This document shows positions 12,001 through 15,585 of a DNA stretch of 15,585 nt, one piece after another (position 1 is the stretch's first letter; the number at the start of each line of letters is the position of its first letter). This DNA is from Temnopleurus reevesii (lineage: Eukaryota; Echinodermata; Echinoidea; Temnopleuroida; Temnopleuridae). Under the pieces are notes generated by a model. The model was given only the letters and a program-made list of their open reading frames with translations, was not told the DNA's origin and did no database searches. The stretch covers positions 9,134 through 24,718 of the forward strand of contig BQKZ01007271.1 in the NCBI GenBank assembly GCA_036244855.1, given 5' to 3'. The translations under genes were made by a program, and so were the position numbers.

Positions 12001-14490
12001 CATCACCTCCAAAGGGTTAAAGACTGGGTCTGGGCTAGGCAGAAAAAATATTATAAAGTAATTCAGACAATAAATATTTCAATGATATTGATTTTCATAT
12101 CAATTTGGTAAATTTTGGTCACATGATACGACATGTAGTGTTTTTCTTATGTCATACTGTTTTAAAACCCCCTTTTTTCATCCTTTTAATGAAAAATGAA
12201 AACATAATTTTATGTGGGTGCAGACTACACATTTTGAGATTTAACTTTTTGAATGCTTTTTTATTTAGAAAATATGCATTCATATGTAGGTTAAAACAGA
12301 TCTATAAATACAATAAGCTACAAGTCGAGAAGTGCATGACGTACAGATACATCATAACACATGACTAAAATTTTCCAATATGCTAGAGTATCATTACTCA
12401 GTTATAATTGATGTATTAATACAACTTTCTTATTTATTGTCCGATTTACAGCACACTTTTTTTACCTGTTCATCACGGGCGCCACAAACCCATTTGCCCG
12501 CATGCCCAGGGCAAATAAATTTAGCTGTCGGGCAAGTAAATAAAATTGTCACTTGCCCAATAGGGCAAGTAGTTTTAAAGTTTTCCTCCATATGCAAATT
12601 GGCAATTTCAGTAAGAGAAACATTTGTTCGGGCAAGTGATTAAAAATCAGGGCAACTGGTGAAAAGAATTATTGAAGCACCCTATTACCTGGTTAATCTG
12701 ATTTTATTGATTTTAGTTTTTAAAAAGCAAGATTTTTATGGCCAAGACCCAGCCTTTAAAAACTGGGTCTGGCACTGAAAAATGTTATTTTGATTATTTA
12801 AAAATCAGAAAAATAAGACGAACAGATCAAAAAATATTAGAAGCAAATTGGCATTAGTATCAGACAGGTAAAACTAACATTTTGTAACTAATGAGAGAAA
12901 TGCTTTCTCTTTCAAGAAAATATGTAGATTAATATTTTTGGTAATATCATTGTTAAATATTATGAAAGGTTGGCACTTCTGCCATTAATAGTAGATGGAT
13001 ATTTTCATTCTTTTAGGTTTACTGTAATTTTGTTTCAAGATTACTAAAACCTGAAAATCTCATCATCTTTAAACCAGACAAATATGGTCCAATAATTACG
13101 AGAACAAAATATGGTGTCCCACTATACTTAAGAAGTAAATTTTCTCAAAGACATTGACACCAGTGGAAAATGTCTTGTTACAAAATGTATGTCCATGTAA
13201 TGAAGGTAGATTTTCTATGTCTTTTACTTCAAAGCAATAAAAATTTAAATGTATATTCGAGAGGAAAGAGGGCAATTGTTCATTGGCAGCTCAAAGCTTG
13301 ACAACACCTGAATTCATCTTTATGGTGAACAGAAAATTCTGATCCCTTTGGAAAAAGTTGACCTCACCCAGTGAAATGATCAAAAAGTTATTTCTACTTA
13401 CACAACATCAAGCATGCCAGAAAAATCAAAGTCTCCTCTGACTTGCTCATGAAGGTTCCATGGAACATATCTAAGAGAGAGAGAAAAAAAAATTGCATGC
13501 ATTGTCTCATTATTCAGTCAAAAATAGAGAAAAGGAATTTGAAAATTGTACTTGAAGTCAAAAGATATTTTGTCTTCATAATTTGTTTTTTTTTAATTAA
13601 GTGGATCAAACTCATTATTTTTGCAATAAAAAAATTAACCATGCAACAAGCTTTTCACAGATTTGATCATTTCTATACTTGGATTAAGCATTCTGTTTAT
13701 AATATCCCAGCTATATAGCAGGTTTACCATAATATGGCACACAAAGAGCTGAATGAATTTCTTCCTAATGGTACCCAATCACCTTACTTGGGTGGAGTGA
13801 GGCACATCATGAATAAATTTCTTGCTGGTAGAAGTATATCAATTCGATAGTTGGGGTTCAAACTGCGACCCTCTGGTTGAAGAGCAATCTCAAGTACACC
13901 GTGACTTTACTACGTTGCTTTTTTTTCTTTATTTATTGACTGAGTTTGTTGACTTTCTTTTTCAACTCCAGAGAGAGAGAAAGAGAGAGAATTTGAGTTC
14001 TACGGTGTGTATTACATGTATTCAGATTTGAATATTTATGCCAGGAGAAGAAGAGAGACAGAGAACCGACTTTAACTTCATCATTGAAAAGACGCAACCG
14101 GGGATCAAACCCGCAGTGCAAGTACCAACCCAAGTAAATTTGTGACTGTCCCAAACAGCTTGATTACAGGCCTTGATTACATCCCTTTCACATTTATACT
14201 CACGTTGTGACGGTATTCAGGCCGCCGCTCTTCATCTTCAGCATTCGATCCTCCCAGTACTGCGGCACGACCCGGAAATAATGCATGCTCCCCGAGAGAA
14301 TCGTGACCTCTTCTCCATTGAGCACGAATTCCCCATTCTCCAGCTTGATGCTCGACTCCTGTAAAGATTGTAAGTAGTCAAGCTGACGCGTCTTCATCCG
14401 TTGGAAATACCACAGCACAATCAGAATAAACATTCCGATCAACACCACCCATCTCATCAGATGCACGCCTCGGATTGATACCGTCGTCAT
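1..14490 (-). CDS. GLB1L2-like: Beta-galactosidase-1-like protein (GH35), 5' part of a multi-exon gene
   Basis: Joined exons 14490-14204, 13470-13402, 6481-6386, 5533-5425 (or 3725-3617), 3336-3244, 2468-2384, 1735-1671, 1194-966 and 64-1 read as one open frame of about 365 residues. Every junction is GT-AG with compatible phase. The protein has a membrane anchor (residues 14-29), GSMHYFR (67-73), YVPWNLHE (97-104), [10 protein letters not shown] (135-144), QVENEYG (198-204), [12 protein letters not shown] (277-288) and [10 protein letters not shown] (320-329). In GH35 the acid/base is the glutamate after Asn in NEYG (here E202) and the nucleophile is the glutamate of MEFW (here E278). Both are kept, so hydrolysis of terminal beta-galactosides is plausible. 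The order and spacing of motifs fit vertebrate GLB1L2/GLB1L3 better than lysosomal GLB1; that assignment is from memory of the family. The usual length is 630-650 residues, so the C-terminal beta domains lie beyond position 1. Exons 3-5 are duplicated in the window, probably by assembly. Confidence 0.93.
65..965 (-). other. Intron 8 (901 bp)
   Basis: The donor is gtatgc and the acceptor TTTCTTCCAG. Apart from the SINE at 684-957 I see nothing recognisable; the stretch 65-683 is plain AT-rich intron. Confidence 0.85.
684..957 (+). mobile_element. tRNA-derived SINE, near full length
   Basis: The head has an A box (TGGTGTAGCGG, 689-699) and a perfect B box (GGTTCGAATCC, 733-743). The body has CAGCAAAAAATTCATTCA, then CTGCACTCAACCCAGGTGAA and GCAGGAAGAAATTCCTCG. 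The 3' end has GCGCTATACAAGTACATG followed by an ATT/ATC-rich tail. A tRNA cloverleaf fails at the anticodon stem and acceptor arm, so it is a retroposon and not a tRNA gene. The order matches SINEs I recall from sea urchins. A second copy is at 13737-13917. Its tail ends about 8 bases from the exon 8 donor. Confidence 0.85.
966..1194 (-). CDS. GLB1L2-like: GLB1L exon 8, catalytic nucleophile
   Basis: Two hundred and twenty-nine bases encode residues 269-344 and the first base of Asp345. The peptide opens [20 protein letters not shown]; the Glu of MEFW is the GH35 nucleophile (E278 here). [10 protein letters not shown] (320-329), a signature of the family, is also in this exon. The acceptor is GTCCAG and the donor gtatgc at 960-965, weaker than the other donors in this gene. 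Joining to exon 9 gives TSYDYDA, as in relatives. If the donor were not used, the frame would stay open through the adjacent SINE to about 781. Confidence 0.94.
1233..1393 (-). pseudogene. Partial copy of exon 8 with acceptor (second unit)
   Basis: An acceptor CTGTTTAG precedes base 1355. The frame reads [20 protein letters not shown], then [19 protein letters not shown], and stops at a TAA near 1230. It matches exon 8 without indels for the first 82 bases. No donor is present, so its use would truncate the protein. Confidence 0.85.
1394..1545 (-). pseudogene. Partial copy of exon 8 with acceptor (third unit)
   Basis: An acceptor CTTTCTTTAG precedes base 1502. The frame then reads [18 protein letters not shown], followed by YIADGISD and a TGA stop. 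About 29 bases are deleted after DH relative to exon 8. The nucleophile Glu codon survives. A fragment of a fourth unit (about 1546-1595) lies beyond it. Confidence 0.8.
1671..1735 (-). CDS. GLB1L2-like: GLB1L exon 7
   Basis: Sixty-five bases complete Val247 and encode residues 248-268: [20 protein letters not shown] then Q. It is the least conserved stretch of the barrel but aligns with the vertebrate segment between LLLTSD and the nucleophile strand. Acceptor GTTACAG, donor gtaagt, phase 0 at the end. Confidence 0.9.
1736..2383 (-). other. Intron 6 (648 bp)
   Basis: The donor is gtaaga and the acceptor GTTACAG. The repeat at 2121-2282 occupies its upstream half; the remainder is AT-rich with nothing recognisable. 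Confidence 0.8.
2121..2282 (+). repeat. Dispersed repeat with CTGTCTATAGTGGCCA copies
   Basis: CCTGTCTATAGTGGCCA occurs at 2143-2159 and again, less its first base, at 2221-2236, 77 bases apart. The inverse GTGGCCACTAT follows at 2256-2266. The arrangement of two direct units and one terminal inverse suggests a short MITE-like or satellite-like repeat in intron 6. Its outer limits are estimates. Confidence 0.6.
2384..2468 (-). CDS. GLB1L2-like: GLB1L exon 6
   Basis: Eighty-five bases encode residues 219-246 and the first base of Val247. The peptide begins [27 protein letters not shown] is a conserved GLB1L2/3 block. The acceptor is TTTTAAAACAG and the donor gtaaga. The G|TT junction with exon 7 restores GV, as in vertebrate relatives. 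Confidence 0.92.
2469..3243 (-). other. Intron 5 (775 bp)
   Basis: GT-AG intron, AT-rich. One TACATGTA lies at 2855-2862. No repeat family or coding block was recognised. Confidence 0.8.
3244..3336 (-). CDS. GLB1L2-like: GLB1L exon 5 (complete), catalytic acid/base
   Basis: Ninety-three bases, phase 0 at both ends, encode residues 188-218: [20 protein letters not shown] followed by [11 protein letters not shown]. In GH35 the second Glu of ENEYG is the proton donor (E202 here). The donor is gtgagt. It is the only intact copy of this exon in the window. Confidence 0.93.
3337..3616 (-). other. Intron 4, second copy (280 bp)
   Basis: The donor is gtaaag and the acceptor CTCCTAG. It contains one TACATGTA octamer at 3428-3435 and another at 3563-3570, and no other feature. 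Confidence 0.8.
3617..3725 (-). CDS. GLB1L2-like: GLB1L exon 4, second copy
   Basis: It encodes the same 36 residues as 5425-5533 except Val for Ile in LVVPLQ. The other six base differences are synonymous. Acceptor TACAG, donor gtaaag. Flanking intron sequence is also similar to the first copy, with small indels. Confidence 0.9.
3726..4439 (-). other. Intron 3, second copy (714 bp)
   Basis: It carries at least one exon 3-derived partial copy (about 4350-4400). It also has a 12-base palindrome GGCCATATGGCC at 3889-3900. The remainder is AT-rich with nothing recognisable. Confidence 0.75.
4440..4499 (-). CDS. GLB1L2-like: GLB1L exon 3, second copy, truncated at an N
   Basis: The last 60 of 96 bases of exon 3 are present and identical to 6386-6445, with the donor gtaagt at 4434-4439. 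The first 36 bases and the acceptor are absent because of the N at 4500. A further decayed copy of the 3' half lies at about 4350-4400, so this version also carries the tandem array, with fewer copies. Confidence 0.85.
4500..4500. other. Ambiguous base at a probable assembly join
   Basis: The N stands between a cut exon 5 (higher coordinates) and a cut exon 3 (lower coordinates). Neither break is at a splice site, and the exon order becomes 3-4-5-3-4-5. This is what a join between two haplotype contigs would look like. Confidence 0.75.
4501..4571 (-). CDS. GLB1L2-like: GLB1L exon 5, first copy, truncated at an N
   Basis: Seventy-one bases encode [20 protein letters not shown] then DSM, including the acid/base Glu of NEYG. 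The acceptor CCTAG is intact, but the last 22 bases and the donor are missing: at 4500 an N interrupts it, and what follows is exon 3 sequence. It differs from the full exon 5 (3244-3336) by three synonymous bases. Reading through the N would reach a TAG within a few codons. Confidence 0.85.
4572..5424 (-). other. Intron 4, first copy (853 bp), with repeat insertion
   Basis: About 30 bases next to exon 5 align with the 280-bp intron 4 of the second block. The remainder has no counterpart there, implying an insertion of roughly 570 bases in one version. It holds the 17-bp inverted repeat at 4761-4833 and a region near 5060-5300 whose end (about 5247-5265) resembles the repeat at 6990-7070. Confidence 0.75.
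4761..4833. repeat. 17-bp inverted repeat, 39-base loop
   Basis: AGAAGCCTGGAAGCAAC at 4761-4777 and GTTGCTTCCGGGCTTCT at 4817-4833 are inverted copies matching at 16 of 17 positions. This may be the end of a foldback insertion or a structured repeat. Confidence 0.65.
5425..5533 (-). CDS. GLB1L2-like: GLB1L exon 4, first copy
   Basis: One base completes Ser151 (AG|C) and 36 codons give residues 152-187. The peptide begins [20 protein letters not shown] and continues with [16 protein letters not shown]. It differs from the second copy at 3617-3725 by 7 of 109 bases, of which one changes an amino acid (Ile here, Val there). Acceptor TTACAG, donor gtaaac, phase 0 at the end. Confidence 0.9.
5534..6385 (-). 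other. Intron 3, first copy (852 bp)
   Basis: The donor is gtaagttc and the acceptor is TTACAG. Most of its upstream half is the exon 3-derived tandem array. The sequence next to exon 4 (5534-5640) is alignable with the matching part of the second block (3726-3835). Confidence 0.85.
5677..6355 (-). repeat. Tandem partial copies of exon 3 with its splice donor
   Basis: Copies of the last roughly 60 bases of exon 3 plus about 45 bases of intron follow exon 3. Donor-side starts are at 6278, 6170, about 6064 (very decayed), 5958 and 5677, against 6381 for the real exon. Spacings are 103, 108 and 2 x 106, then 281. The copy at 6283-6355 still shows GDFGGLP-coding DNA shifted in frame by a 2-base deletion; that at 6175-6252 is also frame-broken. 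Consensus donors (gtaag) survive in four of them. They are non-coding remnants, not alternative exons. Confidence 0.85.
6386..6481 (-). CDS. GLB1L2-like: GLB1L exon 3
   Basis: Ninety-six bases complete codon 119 and encode residues 120-150, then AG of codon 151. The peptide contains [20 protein letters not shown], the conserved GH35 barrel strand and loop with [10 protein letters not shown]. The acceptor TTTGCAG lies at 6482 and upwards; the donor gtaagt begins at 6385. This is the complete copy of the exon. A truncated copy lies at 4440-4499 and several decayed copies of its 3' half follow in intron 3. Confidence 0.92.
6990..7070. repeat. 81-bp inverted repeat (small MITE-like)
   Basis: GTTAACCCATCGAATACTGG (6990-7009) and CCAGTAATCAATGGGTTAAG (7051-7070) are inverted copies with 17 of 20 matching. 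A related end, CAGTAGTCCATGGGTTAAC, lies near 5247-5265 in intron 4, so the motif is dispersed. Confidence 0.6.
7827..7836 (+). repeat. G10 homopolymer
   Basis: Ten consecutive G follow a short GT run, just outside the left end of the inverted-arm element. Such runs are polymorphic and error-prone in sequencing. Confidence 0.8.
7850..9017. mobile_element. About 1.17-kb element with long (~240 bp) inverted arms
   Basis: The left arm runs from 7850 (CATTAAA) to about 8090. The right arm, from about 8775 to 9017 (TTTAATG), is its reverse complement with diverged positions. The innermost part is best kept: 8047-8073 and 8794-8820 are exact inverted copies over 27 bases, including GATGACGTAGG and CGTCACTTCTC. 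Other shared blocks are GTTTGAGC, CGGACAA and the palindrome TCACGTGA. The roughly 690-bp centre is extremely AT-rich and has no transposase-length frame. It is a non-autonomous foldback- or MITE-type element. No clear target duplication was found. Confidence 0.75.
9715..9850 (+). repeat. Solo left arm of the inverted-arm element family
   Basis: It starts ATTAAAGGGGAACTTAATCC and contains AATTTGAGCAAAATCCGACA followed by AAAAGTTATGAATTTTCAAA. These blocks match, in order, the left arm at 7850-7975. No right arm was seen nearby. Confidence 0.6.
10050..10224 (+). mobile_element. 3' part of a SINE or LINE ending in (ATT)7
   Basis: The sequence GTGCGCTTTGAAACACCTG then TATAAAGCGCCGTATAAGTG leads directly into seven ATT units at 10204-10224. 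A GCGC/TATAAA-type end followed by an ATT tail is typical of short retroelements in marine invertebrates. The 5' limit is uncertain; the 15-base palindrome AACCTGTTACAGGTT at about 10050 may mark or adjoin it. No reverse-transcriptase frame is present. Confidence 0.55.
11516..11757. mobile_element. 242-bp MITE with perfect 16-bp terminal inverted repeats
   Basis: AATAGGCGGGTTTACT at 11516-11531 is repeated exactly in inverse at 11742-11757. The ends are flanked on both sides by GTG (11513-11515 and 11758-11760), a possible 3-bp target duplication. It contains no open frame able to encode a transposase, so it would be non-autonomous. The superfamily is not assigned; a 3-bp duplication would suit PIF/Harbinger, although that group usually prefers TWA. 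Confidence 0.75.
11982..12003 (+). repeat. Perfect 8-bp hairpin ATGGGCTT/AAGCCCAT
   Basis: ATGGGCTT (11982-11989) and AAGCCCAT (11996-12003) are exact inverted copies around a 6-base loop. It lies just outside the diverged inverted-arm element and may be part of its end. Confidence 0.55.
12020..12480. mobile_element. Diverged inverted-arm element, short relative of 7850-9017
   Basis: The left part has CAGACAATAAAT, then CAATTTGGTAAATTTTGGTC and ACATGATACGA. The right part, read in reverse complement, has CGGACAATAAATAAGAAAGT, then CATATTGGAAAATTTTAGTC and ATGTGTTATGA. The two arms therefore face each other and share the block order of the 7850-9017 element. Similarity is moderate and the ends are uncertain. 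Two 87-residue open frames inside it are chance. Confidence 0.5.
12478..12660 (+). repeat. GGGCAAGT hairpin cluster
   Basis: Within about 180 bases there are direct copies of GGGCAAGT near 12530, 12563 and 12631, an inverted ACTTGCCC near 12552, and an ATTTGCCC/GGGCAAAT hairpin near 12491-12516. The local GC content is well above that of the surrounding intron. It looks like a structured dispersed repeat; no family is assigned. Confidence 0.6.
12745..12770 (+). repeat. Perfect 8-bp hairpin AGACCCAG/CTGGGTCT
   Basis: AGACCCAG (12745-12752) and CTGGGTCT (12763-12770) are exact inverted copies separated by 10 bases. CTGGGTCT also occurs at 12024-12031, so this is probably the edge of dispersed-repeat DNA related to the element at 12020-12480. 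Confidence 0.6.
12796..12850 (+). repeat. Left-arm fragment of the inverted-arm element family
   Basis: The stretch with AAAAATCAGA, AAGACGAACAGATCAAAAAA and GCAAATTGGCA resembles the left arm of the element at 7850-9017 (AAAAATTAGACGAACATAT and GCAAATTGGCAAC). It is a solo, diverged fragment. Confidence 0.45.
13402..13470 (-). CDS. GLB1L2-like: GLB1L exon 2
   Basis: Sixty-nine bases complete codon 96 and encode residues 97-118, then two bases of codon 119. The peptide [20 protein letters not shown] is a strongly conserved GH35 block (YVPWNLHE, then a G-x-FDFSG motif). The acceptor is a CTCTCTCT tract ending TTAG and the donor is gtaagt at 13396-13401. Phases join cleanly with exon 1 (AC|A = Thr) and exon 3 (GT|T = Val). 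Confidence 0.93.
13737..13917 (-). mobile_element. tRNA-derived SINE, diverged copy
   Basis: Read on the minus strand it has TCTTCAACCAGAGGGTCG, then a degenerate B box (GTTTGAACCCC), a body with AGCAAGAAATTTATTCA, a CACTCCACCCAAGTAAGGTG block and GGAAGAAATTCATTCAGC. The same blocks occur in the same order in the plus-strand SINE at 684-957, so both belong to one family. The A-box region and the 3' tail are poorly preserved. Confidence 0.75.
13972..14062 (+). repeat. Purine-rich (GA) low-complexity tract
   Basis: Two purine-rich runs, about 13972-13992 (agagagagagaaagagag) and 14042-14062 (caggagaagaagagagac), flank a mixed stretch containing TACATGTA. This is simple-sequence DNA within intron 1. 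Confidence 0.6.
14095..14160 (-). repeat. tRNA-like B-box sequence, possible second SINE head
   Basis: On the minus strand the stretch contains GGGTTTGATCCCC, close to the RNA polymerase III B box GGTTCGANTCC. It is preceded by a degenerate A-box-like TTGGGTTGGTACTTGC. No tRNA cloverleaf can be folded convincingly, so this is more likely the head of an old tRNA-derived repeat than a tRNA gene. The 3' limit is unclear; it may run to about 13980. Confidence 0.4.
14204..14490 (-). CDS. GLB1L2-like: GLB1L exon 1: start codon, signal anchor, GH35 N-terminus
   Basis: This exon encodes residues 1-95 and two bases of codon 96. The ATG at 14490 is chosen because an in-frame TAA lies 21 bases upstream and A stands at -3, a good initiation context. 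Residues 14-29 ([16 protein letters not shown]) form one hydrophobic stretch. It is preceded by basic residues (R7, R13) and followed by QRMKTRQ, which suggests an uncleaved type II anchor placing the catalytic domain in the secretory lumen or outside the cell; a cleaved signal peptide is possible. [20 protein letters not shown] is the usual start of the GH35 barrel, followed by [24 protein letters not shown]. The donor is gtgagt at 14198-14203, phase 2. The window shows no evidence for or against further non-coding 5' exons. Confidence 0.93.
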
Positions 14491-15585
14491 GGTTGCGATT
14501 GGTGGACGTTAACGTTTGGAACCCTTAATCTAGATTCTGATCCATTAGCGGAAGTCGAGGAATGGATGGAAATTCACAAATCTTGACACCTTTGGAATTG
14601 AAGTCAGTGGCAATACAGTATGTATGTTTAAAATCTTAGACTAGTTTCAGATGTATTTGATGGAAAATGGGCCGGAAAATGCACACTTGCAATCTATTTG
14701 GTACGGTAATCAATTACTGAAAATATGCAAAACTCAGCACTCCCAAAACACAACAATGCCTCAGATCATCTAACTAATGCCTGAATGTTTAATAATCATT
14801 AATACAATAGTCACATGATAGTCAAATCAATGCCAAACACTGCAACAGTGAACAGGTAATATTTATTTTAGGATTTGGCAAATACACCCAGAGATCCACA
14901 ATTACTTGCCATTTATCTTTCGTTTCTGTGCATTTCTGTGCATTTCTTTGCCTTGTATGTTTTTAAAATTAAATCTTATCTCTGATTTCTGCCTCAAACA
15001 AAAAAATGTCACTGTAAAAAAGTGGCTGGCTCCTCCCGAACAAGAAATCGGTAGCAGCGATTCGACCTTAATCTCGCCCGAGACTTCTGGCGTACACGAA
15101 TGTCACGATCCCGCTGCGAATCACCGAAGAAAATTCAAGAAGATCTAGCTACCCATAATAACCATTTAAAAACTGAAGTCAAGCGGAAAATTCACTGATT
15201 CGTGCTGAACTTGGTGTAACAATCAAATCCTGGGAGTTGAGACTGGAACAGAATCGTTTCGGTGGGTTTTCACGAAAAAAAAAAATCTTAAGCAGTCCGT
15301 CGTCCATTCATTCCCACTGCTCAGCATAGTCTGTTCCCAAGGAAATAAATAAAATATTTCGAAAAAGAGATCGACTGAGTTGACGAATACAATTTCGTTA
15401 GAATATCTAGTAATTTTGTTGGGTCATCCAGGTTTACAAGATGGACGAGGGGCGACAAACCAAATTGATAGTAATAAAATGATGATAAAAATGCACTGAC
15501 TTGTTTTCGTCCCCCCTAATTAGTTTGTAATAATACGCAGGCGCCGCCGCCCCTCCCCCCGCCCCCTGTCTCTTATAAACATCTA
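14491..15585 (-). promoter_or_regulatory. Upstream region of the GLB1L gene, CpG-dense patch at 15030-15140
   Basis: No coding sequence is supported. An in-frame stop shortly above the ATG limits the coding exon. About a dozen CpG dinucleotides fall within roughly 100 bases at 15030-15140, far denser than elsewhere in the window. This makes it the best candidate for the promoter or a non-coding 5' exon, but no TATA box or start site can be fixed. The bases 15541-15565 are almost pure C/G and directly precede the adapter-like end. Confidence 0.35.
15566..15584 (+). other. Tn5 mosaic-end (Nextera adapter) residue
   Basis: CTGTCTCTTATAAACATCT matches the 19-bp Tn5 mosaic end CTGTCTCTTATACACATCT at 18 of 19 positions and reaches to within one base of the end of the sequence. 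It is most likely untrimmed library adapter at a contig end, not a genomic insertion. Confidence 0.8.

Larger units (their letters stand above)
6482..13401 (-). other. Intron 2 (about 6.9 kb), repeat-rich
   Basis: This is the largest intron. I see no exon-like GH35 block and no other credible coding sequence on either strand. Named repeats are listed separately. The stretches 7071-7800, 9020-9700, 10240-11500, 11760-11980 and 12860-13400 are AT-rich with nothing recognisable. A single ambiguous base N is at 10126. Confidence 0.8.
13471..14203 (-). other. Intron 1 (733 bp)
   Basis: The donor is gtgagt and the acceptor is a CT-rich tract ending in TTAG at 13471. The intron contains a minus-strand tRNA-derived SINE (about 13737-13917), a purine-rich tract and a second tRNA-like box (about 14098-14160). 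Apparent short open frames here are not conserved protein. Confidence 0.85.

Noticed and set aside
12105..12643. Two 87-residue plus-strand open frames
   Set aside because: They lie in the diverged inverted-arm element and the GGGCAAGT cluster. They have low-complexity hydrophobic composition and match no known motif.
14906..15148. 80-residue plus-strand open frame near the CpG patch
   Set aside because: No recognisable domain, and the composition changes abruptly in the middle. It is more likely upstream non-coding DNA.
1..15585. CRISPR array, operon, phage or prokaryotic defence system
   Set aside because: The tandem repeats found are exon-derived or dispersed animal repeats, and the gene has spliceosomal introns throughout.

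Overview
The window looks like animal nuclear DNA, most likely from a sea urchin (possibly Strongylocentrotus). It is AT-rich, intron-rich and full of short interspersed repeats. One repeat at 684-957 has the layout I associate with sea-urchin tRNA-derived SINEs, and the octamer TACATGTA occurs about 11 times. The taxon is an inference from these repeats; nothing in the window proves it. No bacterial, CRISPR, phage or rRNA feature is visible, and I do not see a functional tRNA.

The only protein-coding gene I can support lies on the minus strand. It is a glycoside hydrolase family 35 beta-galactosidase-like gene of the GLB1L2/GLB1L3 type. Nine successive exons can be placed with GT donors, AG acceptors and matching codon phases: exon 1 at 14204-14490 (start codon and membrane anchor), 2 at 13402-13470, 3 at 6386-6481, 4 at 5425-5533 or 3617-3725, 5 at 3244-3336, 6 at 2384-2468, 7 at 1671-1735, 8 at 966-1194 and 9 at 1-64. 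Together they give about 365 residues, a little over half of a usual 630-650 residue protein. The rest lies beyond position 1. Both catalytic glutamates are present, in NEYG of exon 5 and MEFW of exon 8.

The layout has three oddities. (1) Exons 3-5 occur twice, as 6481-4501 and 4499-3244, joined at a single N at 4500 where two exons are each cut short. This is most simply an unmerged second haplotype. (2) The 3' end of exon 3 with its splice donor, and the 5' end of exon 8 with its splice acceptor, have each been copied several times in tandem into the neighbouring intron, leaving arrays of extra splice sites. (3) A SINE sits about 8 bases beyond the exon 8 donor.

Intron 2 (6482-13401) holds most of the mobile DNA. 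It contains a roughly 1.17 kb element with long inverted arms (7850-9017), a diverged relative (about 12020-12480) and lone arm fragments. It also contains a 242-bp MITE with perfect 16-bp ends (11516-11757), a repeat 3' tail ending in (ATT)7, and a cluster of GGGCAAGT hairpins. Intron 1 holds a second, minus-strand SINE. The upstream region (14491-15585) has a CpG-dense patch that may be the promoter. It ends in a near-exact Tn5 mosaic end, so the last bases are probably library adapter and not genome.
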